DNA of 26,978 nucleotides from DUZB01 sp964407525. GTDB taxonomy: Bacteria > Desulfobacterota > DSM-4660 > Desulfatiglandales > Desulfatiglandaceae. The stretch spans positions 1-26,978 of the forward strand of contig CAYOWC010000031.1 of assembly GCA_964407525.1 (NCBI GenBank), written 5' to 3'. Under the pieces are notes generated by a model that saw nothing but the letters and a program-made list of their open reading frames with translations, did no database searches and was not told the origin of the DNA. The translations under genes were made by a program, and so were the position numbers. Positions 22,162 through 26,978 of this stretch are shown piece after piece; positions within the stretch are counted from its first letter, which is position 1; every line of letters begins with the position of its first letter.

Positions 22162-23904
22162 TCAATGACGAGGGGGACCTTGCGCCTTTAATTTCAAAAG
22201 CCGGTTCAGTTCTGCAGGGTCCCCAACAGCTTCCCTGAAAGACCTTGACAGCTTTTTTTCATAGGCCCTGTGCTTCATCTCACTGACCGCCTGCTCAATC
22301 TCTTCATCTGAAAAGATTGACTCAGAAACCAGGACCTCTCTTAAAACCGCCTGTACTTCGGCATTGAGAATTTTCTCAAGATCGCTCGGGGAAAAGTCCC
22401 CCGTACGTTTATGTTCATCAAAAATCACACGGACAATTTCTTTAATTCCAGGATCCGAAAGCAGGTACCCGCATTCCGAATCACAAAGCTTGCTAATAGT
22501 ATCGGGGTGATGGACCATAAGATTAAGCAACTGGGAATCGCAGACCTTGCTTTCGGGCCTGGATATAGAATCTTTTTCTCTGACAGCCTTTCCAAGTTCA
22601 TCCGCCGATTGGCTTTTTCTGAAAGAGGCCAGTTCTGCCAACACCACATCCTCTCTGATCCCCATTCGTTCCGAAAGACCCCGGACATACAAGGAACATT
22701 GGGCCATATTTCGAATTCCCGCAAGGACCGGCAGAATCTCTTTCAGGGCGCGTACCTTTCCCTCCACATCCTGCTTATTCAGGGCCAGACTCCTATTCAG
22801 ATAAAAGTCGAATAAGGGAACAGCCTGTTCCACCAAAGCCTCAAATGCGGCCAATCCGTTCTGCTTCACAAAACTGTCCGGATCATGACCTTCGGGCAGA
22901 ACAACCGCTTTTGCGGAAAGGCCTTCATTCAAAAAAGCAGGTAGTGTTCGCATGGCTGCCGACTTCCCTGCCTCATCCGAATCAAAAACGACAACAGCCT
23001 CCCGGGCATATCCTTTGATCTTGCGAATATGGTCGCCCGTCATAGCCGTGCCAAGGGTAGCCACGACCTCATCCAGGCCTTTTTGCTTTAATGCCAGCAA
23101 ATCCATATAGCCTTCAACAATAATCGCATACCCCTTTTCTCTGATACTTTTAAAAGAACCATCCAGCCCATATGGAAACTCCCCCTTATGAAAAACAGGC
23201 GTTTCAGGAGTATTCAAATATTTCGGCATTCCGTCGTCAAGAACCCTGCCCCCAAACCCTATAACCTTCTCTCTCAAATTCGAAATGGGAAACATCACGC
23301 GACCCCGGAAACGATCATAATGCCCCCCGTTTTTCCTCGGGATAATCAACCCGGCCTGCGCAGCATGCCCGGGATCAATATTTTCACTCCTCAGATGACG
23401 GATGAGCCCGTCCCATTTATCCGGAGCATACCCCAATCTGAATTTTGCTATAATTTCTTTTGAAATCCCCCGGTTCTGGAAATAATCTCTTGCTGTTTTT
23501 CCCGCCCGCTCATGCTCCAGAACTCTTTGAAAAAAAGATGCGGCCATGTCATTTATTCTAAAAAGGCTTTCCCGTAAATCACTTTTCCGCTTTTCCTCCG
23601 AAGGCGAGAAATCACCGGAGATTGTCACATTATACCTTTCAGCCAGGTCTTTCAGGGCCTCGGGAAAGGTGAAATTGTGATAGGCCATCCAAAAAGCGAA
23701 CAGGTCTCCTCCTTTCTTACAGCCAAAACAGTGAAACATCTGTCTTTCCTGGCTGACGGTAAATGAAGGATCTTTCTCTGCATGAAAAGGGCAAAGCCCC
23801 ATGAAATTCTTTCCAGACTTTTTCAGTTGAACAACCTGACCGATCACATCCACAATGTCAGCGGTCCGCTTGATTTCATCTTTTGCAGACTGAAAGGAAA
23901 CCAT
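22162..23904 (-). CDS. dnaG: DNA primase
   Basis: The 580-residue protein has the CHC2 zinc finger (C38, H41, C59, C62 within GLCPFHAEK and MFHCFGCKKGG), the RNA-polymerase domain FRLGYAPDKWDGL and RGRVMFPI, the TOPRIM segments IIVEGYMDLLALKQ, VATLGTAMT and VVVFDSDEAG, and a C-terminal helicase-interaction domain. It makes RNA primers at the fork for DnaB. The ribosome-binding site (GGTGG) is weak. It lies between yqeY and rpoD. The 188 bases upstream hold no recognised gene. Confidence 0.98.
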   Translation of the reverse strand: MVSFQSAKDEIKRTADIVDVIGQVVQLKKSGKNFMGLCPFHAEKDPSFTVSQERQMFHCFGCKKGGDLFAFWMAYHNFTFPEALKDLAERYNVTISGDFSPSEEKRKSDLRESLFRINDMAASFFQRVLEHERAGKTARDYFQNRGISKEIIAKFRLGYAPDKWDGLIRHLRSENIDPGHAAQAGLIIPRKNGGHYDRFRGRVMFPISNLREKVIGFGGRVLDDGMPKYLNTPETPVFHKGEFPYGLDGSFKSIREKGYAIIVEGYMDLLALKQKGLDEVVATLGTAMTGDHIRKIKGYAREAVVVFDSDEAGKSAAMRTLPAFLNEGLSAKAVVLPEGHDPDSFVKQNGLAAFEALVEQAVPLFDFYLNRSLALNKQDVEGKVRALKEILPVLAGIRNMAQCSLYVRGLSERMGIREDVVLAELASFRKSQSADELGKAVREKDSISRPESKVCDSQLLNLMVHHPDTISKLCDSECGYLLSDPGIKEIVRVIFDEHKRTGDFSPSDLEKILNAEVQAVLREVLVSESIFSDEEIEQAVSEMKHRAYEKKLSRSFREAVGDPAELNRLLKLKAQGPPRH

Positions 23905-24092
23905 CTGTTTTTTCCACCGATACGGTTTTTTCAGGTTTTCAGGGTCTCAAATTAAGAACCTATGTGAGATACAAAACACTTCAGAGCCATAAACGACAAA
24001 AACTCCTTCATTTTAAGAAGAAGTTTCATTTTATCAACCGCCGAGTTTGATCTGTATCCATTATTCCTCTCAATGAGTGCCGAGAAAAGCTA

Positions 24093-24536
24093 TTAATTCA
24101 GCAATTCCCTGGCTATCTCACTGACTATTTTGCCTTCCGCCCGTCCCGCCATTTTTGCCATAGCCGACTTCATAATCTTTCCCATATCTCGCGGCCCGGA
24201 AAGGGAAAGGTCAGAAATTATTTCGGACAGGATCTGTTCTATTTCACCACGATTCAACTGTTTCGGAAGATATTCATATAATATTTTAGCCTCTTTTTCC
24301 TCTTTCAAACACAGATCTTCGCGACCAGCTGCCCTAAATTCCTCTGCAGCTTCTTTGTTTTTTCGAATCATGGAGGAGATATTCGAAAGAATCTCATCTT
24401 CATTAAGATCCCTTCTCTTTTCAACCTGCTCATTCTTCAGTTGGGTTCTAAGCATCCTGAGAATGGAGAGTCGAACAGTATCCTTCGCCTTCATAGCAAT
24501 TTTCTGGTCTTCGGTTATCTTATCCTGTAGCGCCAT
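24093..24536 (-). CDS. yqeY: GatB/YqeY domain protein
   Basis: The 147-residue protein matches YqeY: MALQDKITEDQKIAMKAKDT, LSILRMLRTQLKNEQVEK, AAGREDLCLKEEKEAKILYEY, LPKQLNRGEIEQIL, and MGKIMKSAMAKMAGRAEG. The C-terminal half is the tRNA-binding fold shared with GatB of the tRNA amidotransferase. The start at 24536 fits family length. It usually lies between rpsU and dnaG in this phylum; here rpsU is absent and hisA takes its place upstream. Confidence 0.93.
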   Translation of the reverse strand: MALQDKITEDQKIAMKAKDTVRLSILRMLRTQLKNEQVEKRRDLNEDEILSNISSMIRKNKEAAEEFRAAGREDLCLKEEKEAKILYEYLPKQLNRGEIEQILSEIISDLSLSGPRDMGKIMKSAMAKMAGRAEGKIVSEIARELLN

Positions 24537-24586
24537 TATTCCACCAATGTTCTCTAATCTATGACAAACACACGACATGTCAAGTT

Positions 24587-25330
24587 CTAATTGTTCGTGC
24601 CCTTCCTGTCATCACAGGCCCGTATAGCCTCCGAAAGATCCAGACTGCCATCATAGAGAGCCCTTCCGGTGATCATCCCGACAACCCCATCTTCTGCAAG
24701 AGGCAATATATCCAGCACATCCGACAACCCTGATATTCCACCCGATGCAATAACGGGAACGTCCACAGACTGAGCCAACTCTCTTGTGGCTTCCACATTA
24801 CAGCCGCTCCGCATACCGTCTCGACGAATATCCGTATAGATAATCGCCGCAAGGTTTTCTTTCTCAAATTTTCCGGCAAGTTCAGACGGACTCAAATCAA
24901 CATTTTCAGTCCAGCCCTCAAGGGCAACCATCCCATCTTTTGCGTCAATTCCAAGAATAATCCGGCCTGGAAAAGTGCGACAGGCATTAATAACAAATCC
25001 AGGATCCTTACAGGCCACCGTTCCCAATATCAAATATTGTATTCCCAGATCAAAATATGCCGCCATCGTGGCCATATCCCTGACACCACCCCCTAATTCG
25101 ATAGGGATGGTCACGGACTCCACGATCCGTCTGATTGCGTCCCTATTCACAGGCCTGCCCTGAACAGCTCCATCCAGGTCCACCAGATGAAGCCTTCGCG
25201 CACCTGCGTTGAACCATTTTGAAGCCATTTCCTCAGGATGATCAGAGAAGATTGTCTCTTCGGACATCTTTCCCTGCCTGAGTCTGACGCAACGCCCCTC
25301 TTTAATATCTATGGCTGGAATTACAAGCAA
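24587..25330 (-). CDS. hisA: Phosphoribosylformimino-AICAR ribotide isomerase
   Basis: The 247-residue (beta/alpha)8 barrel has the HisA motifs: VIPAIDIKEGRCVRL with the catalytic Asp, LHLVDLDGA, PIELGGGVRD, and TDIRRDGMRSGCN with the second catalytic Asp, then PVIASGGISG. The start is taken as TTG 25330 because AAGGAG lies seven bases before it and the family sequence begins exactly there; no ATG is available. It converts ProFAR to PRFAR in histidine synthesis. The gene begins four bases after the lipoprotein stop, so it is translationally coupled. Confidence 0.96.
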   Translation of the reverse strand: MLVIPAIDIKEGRCVRLRQGKMSEETIFSDHPEEMASKWFNAGARRLHLVDLDGAVQGRPVNRDAIRRIVESVTIPIELGGGVRDMATMAAYFDLGIQYLILGTVACKDPGFVINACRTFPGRIILGIDAKDGMVALEGWTENVDLSPSELAGKFEKENLAAIIYTDIRRDGMRSGCNVEATRELAQSVDVPVIASGGISGLSDVLDILPLAEDGVVGMITGRALYDGSLDLSEAIRACDDRKGTNN

Positions 25331-25334
25331 AGGT

Positions 25335-26057
25335 CTACTCCTTCTTATCCTCTTTGACAGGTGTGCCGGGCATTTCTTCAAACAGCTTCTTCAACCCAAT
25401 CATGGCCAGTTTCTCCGCCGTCAACCATTTGCCATCACTATCGGCAAATGTACTAAAATCAAACAAATTTTCCATTAAAGATTGTTGCGTTTTATCGTAG
25501 CTGCCTTTCCACAGGATAGCTCCATCAGATGTTCTGAGGAGCCACAGGTCAAAAGCAACAGAAGCGGGAACATCTACGGCATAATCGGAACCTCGCCGGT
25601 CCCTCCATCGAAAAACGTTGCCTCCCAGAACAGCGTCGGTTCCGAAAGTTTTTCCCACTTCTTCAATAATTTCCAGTGCCCCCATACCCATTTTCTCATC
25701 CGAGCCCAGAATATTCTCGAAAACTCCCCTCGCCTGTCCCGGCGGAACCATTTTCCATCTTCGATCCTTAATAAGCTGTCCCCAAAGTTCGTCGGTCATC
25801 ATCGTCGTCACCTGAACAGAAACAGGCTGGGCCAAAAAAGCCGACCCTGTGACCTGGCTTCGGATAATATCAGGCACTTCATTCTGACCCATCGCCGGAC
25901 TGAAACCAACCACGACCACGCTTTTTATAGCAGAAGTGGCTGGCCTCCCGGTAAGGGGAGAGGTTTTTCCTCCCTGGCACCCAACAAAGGTCAGCCCGAG
26001 AAAAACCCATGCCACGCATTGGAACAGCCCCATCTTTGCGGCCAGTTTCACAGGCAT
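25335..26057 (-). CDS. Putative lipoprotein
   Basis: The 240-residue protein starts at an ATG after AAAGGAG. Its signal peptide ends in the lipobox LTFVG-C. The mature region has TSAIKSVVVVGFSPAMGQ, MMTDELWGQLIKDRRWKMVP and VGKTFGTDAVLGGNVFRWRDRRGSDYAVD, then DLWLLRTSDGAILWKGSYD. This resembles envelope lipoproteins of the LpoB/GNA1162-like type, where a strand-rich domain is followed by 'dominant' W-K-x-x-Y, but I cannot assign the family. It is cotranscribed between hisB and hisA, a gene order found in related genomes though unrelated in function. Confidence 0.8.
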   Translation of the reverse strand: MPVKLAAKMGLFQCVAWVFLGLTFVGCQGGKTSPLTGRPATSAIKSVVVVGFSPAMGQNEVPDIIRSQVTGSAFLAQPVSVQVTTMMTDELWGQLIKDRRWKMVPPGQARGVFENILGSDEKMGMGALEIIEEVGKTFGTDAVLGGNVFRWRDRRGSDYAVDVPASVAFDLWLLRTSDGAILWKGSYDKTQQSLMENLFDFSTFADSDGKWLTAEKLAMIGLKKLFEEMPGTPVKEDKKE

Positions 26058-26129
26058 ACCTACTCCTTTATGATAAATTTAAACCGAATAATCTAATAAT
26101 TTCGAAGACCTGATCGGTCAACAAAGAGA

Positions 26130-26717
26130 CTAAAGGACTCCCTTGGTTGAAGGCAGGATTCCAGCCAAGCGTTCTTCCACGGTTGAGGCCTGGTCAATAG
26201 CCCTGCCGAACCCTTTAAAAATAGCTTCTGAAATATGATGAGGTTCTTCTCCTGCAAGCAAATCAATATGCAGTGTCATCCCCGCATGAATCGTTATGGC
26301 CCGAAAAAATTCTTTGAGCAGACCCATGTCAAAGGTGCCGGAGACCGACCTGGAGAACGGGACCCTGTAACCAAGAAACGGGCGATTTGAAAGATCTACA
26401 ACAACCCGCGCCATGGCTTCGTCCATGGGGATGGTTGCTTCTCCATACCGTCTGATTCCTTTCCTGCTGCCAAGAGCTTCATTAAAAGACTGTCCAAGAC
26501 AAATACCCAGATCTTCAACCGTGTGGTGATCATCGACCTCTCTATCGCCCCGGGCTTTCAATTCCAACTCCATCATGCCATGGGCAGTCATAAGATCGAA
26601 CATGTGGTCCATGAAACCAATGCCGGTATTCACAACCGAACGACCGTCCCCATCCAATTTCAACTGGAGCAGAATCTCAGTTTCTCTGGTTTTCCTTTCA
26701 ATCCTCGCTGTTCGCAT
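26130..26717 (-). CDS. hisB: Imidazoleglycerol-phosphate dehydratase
   Basis: The 195-residue monofunctional enzyme has the Mn2+-binding motifs NTGIGFMDHMFDLMTAHG, DDHHTVEDLG and GEEPHHISEAIFKGFG. It dehydrates imidazole glycerol phosphate to imidazole acetol phosphate. There is no phosphatase domain as in E. coli HisB. The start at 26717 matches the usual length; the ribosome-binding sequence is weak. It leads the unit hisB-lipoprotein-hisA. Confidence 0.96.
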   Translation of the reverse strand: MRTARIERKTRETEILLQLKLDGDGRSVVNTGIGFMDHMFDLMTAHGMMELELKARGDREVDDHHTVEDLGICLGQSFNEALGSRKGIRRYGEATIPMDEAMARVVVDLSNRPFLGYRVPFSRSVSGTFDMGLLKEFFRAITIHAGMTLHIDLLAGEEPHHISEAIFKGFGRAIDQASTVEERLAGILPSTKGVL

Positions 26718-26774
26718 GATTCTATAGCCTGTATTTTGCGCTGATTCCAATTCGGAAGGATTATATGTGGATCA

Positions 26775-26789
26775 TCTGCCGCAGGCAGA
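26775..26789. repeat. Small inverted repeat TCTGCC-GCA-GGCAGA
   Basis: A 6-base-pair hairpin with a 3-base loop lies between tRNA-Ala and hisB. No T-tract follows it on either strand, so it is not a typical terminator; it may be one copy of a dispersed palindrome. Confidence 0.55.
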
Positions 26790-26805
26790 CAACATCAAAA
26801 AAAGA

Positions 26806-26881
26806 TGGTGGAGATGAGGGGACTCGAACCCCTGGCCTATACGTTGCGAACGTACCGCTCTCCCACCTGAGCTACACCCCC
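26806..26881 (-). tRNA. tRNA-Ala (anticodon CGC)
   Basis: The 76-base gene includes CCA. The acceptor stem is GGGGGTG with CATCTCC, including the G3-U70 wobble pair that alanyl-tRNA synthetase recognises. The anticodon arm GTACG-TTCGCAA-CGTAT places CGC at 34-36, decoding GCG. The T-arm is AGGGG-TTCGAGT-CCCCT. The remaining 97 bases of the window upstream hold no other recognised feature. Confidence 0.95.
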
Positions 26882-26978
26882 ACATGGTTGTTTTGGTAAG
26901 AAATACCGATGTTTTTCAAGCTCAATGGCTAAACAACTTCCCAAAAAGATTAAACAAACATTGAACTCAATCTATTAT

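Overview
This window reads as chromosomal DNA from a strictly anaerobic member of Desulfobacterota (former Deltaproteobacteria). The evidence is the gene order rpsF-rpsR-DUF2232-rplI-dnaB, the block yqeY-dnaG-rpoD-tRNA-nif3-zinc ribbon-rnpB, a Desulfovibrio-type hybrid cluster protein, and two genes that use in-frame UGA as selenocysteine. TGA also ends ordinary genes here (apbE, the DUF5329 gene), so the genetic code is standard. I see no phage, IS element or CRISPR array.

Region by region. (1) 1-2432, minus strand: hybrid cluster protein (hcp), then a thioredoxin-fold selenoprotein with a UxxC active site. (2) 2746-3852, plus strand: a RHH/PIN toxin-antitoxin pair and a PaaI-type thioesterase. 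(3) 3853-4252: decayed DNA holding a frameshifted YiiX-like NlpC/P60 remnant and probably the tail of a DUF4143 ATPase. (4) 4253-5119, minus strand: an enoyl-CoA hydratase-family protein. (5) 5509-6729, plus strand: a Rap1a-like secreted protein, a glycine-zipper lipoprotein and a selenocysteine peroxiredoxin, closed by a strong terminator. (6) 6848-8150, plus strand: a lipoprotein endonuclease/exonuclease/phosphatase and a DUF5329 protein that overlap. (7) 8496-10983: tRNA-Leu (minus), then ribF (plus), a 31-codon stub that looks like the start of rnfC, and apbE. The last three are all flavin/Rnf-related, which suggests an rnf operon was lost here. (8) 11098-14745, minus strand: the ribosomal protein/dnaB operon from a near-consensus promoter. 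(9) 14916-18053, minus strand: gmd, cysC, yggU, yggT and a Rossmann-fold protein. (10) 18079-24536, minus strand: rnpB, zinc-ribbon coiled-coil protein, Nif3-like protein, tRNA-Met(CAU), rpoD, dnaG and yqeY. (11) 24587-26881, minus strand: hisA, a lipoprotein, hisB and tRNA-Ala(CGC).

Most of the window is core housekeeping: replication, transcription, translation, histidine and flavin synthesis. The parts most worth attention are the two recoded selenoprotein genes, which a plain ORF search splits or misses; the rnfC-like stub before apbE; the pseudogene patch; and a family of short TTAGC-rich intergenic repeats. I found no clear undescribed multi-gene system.
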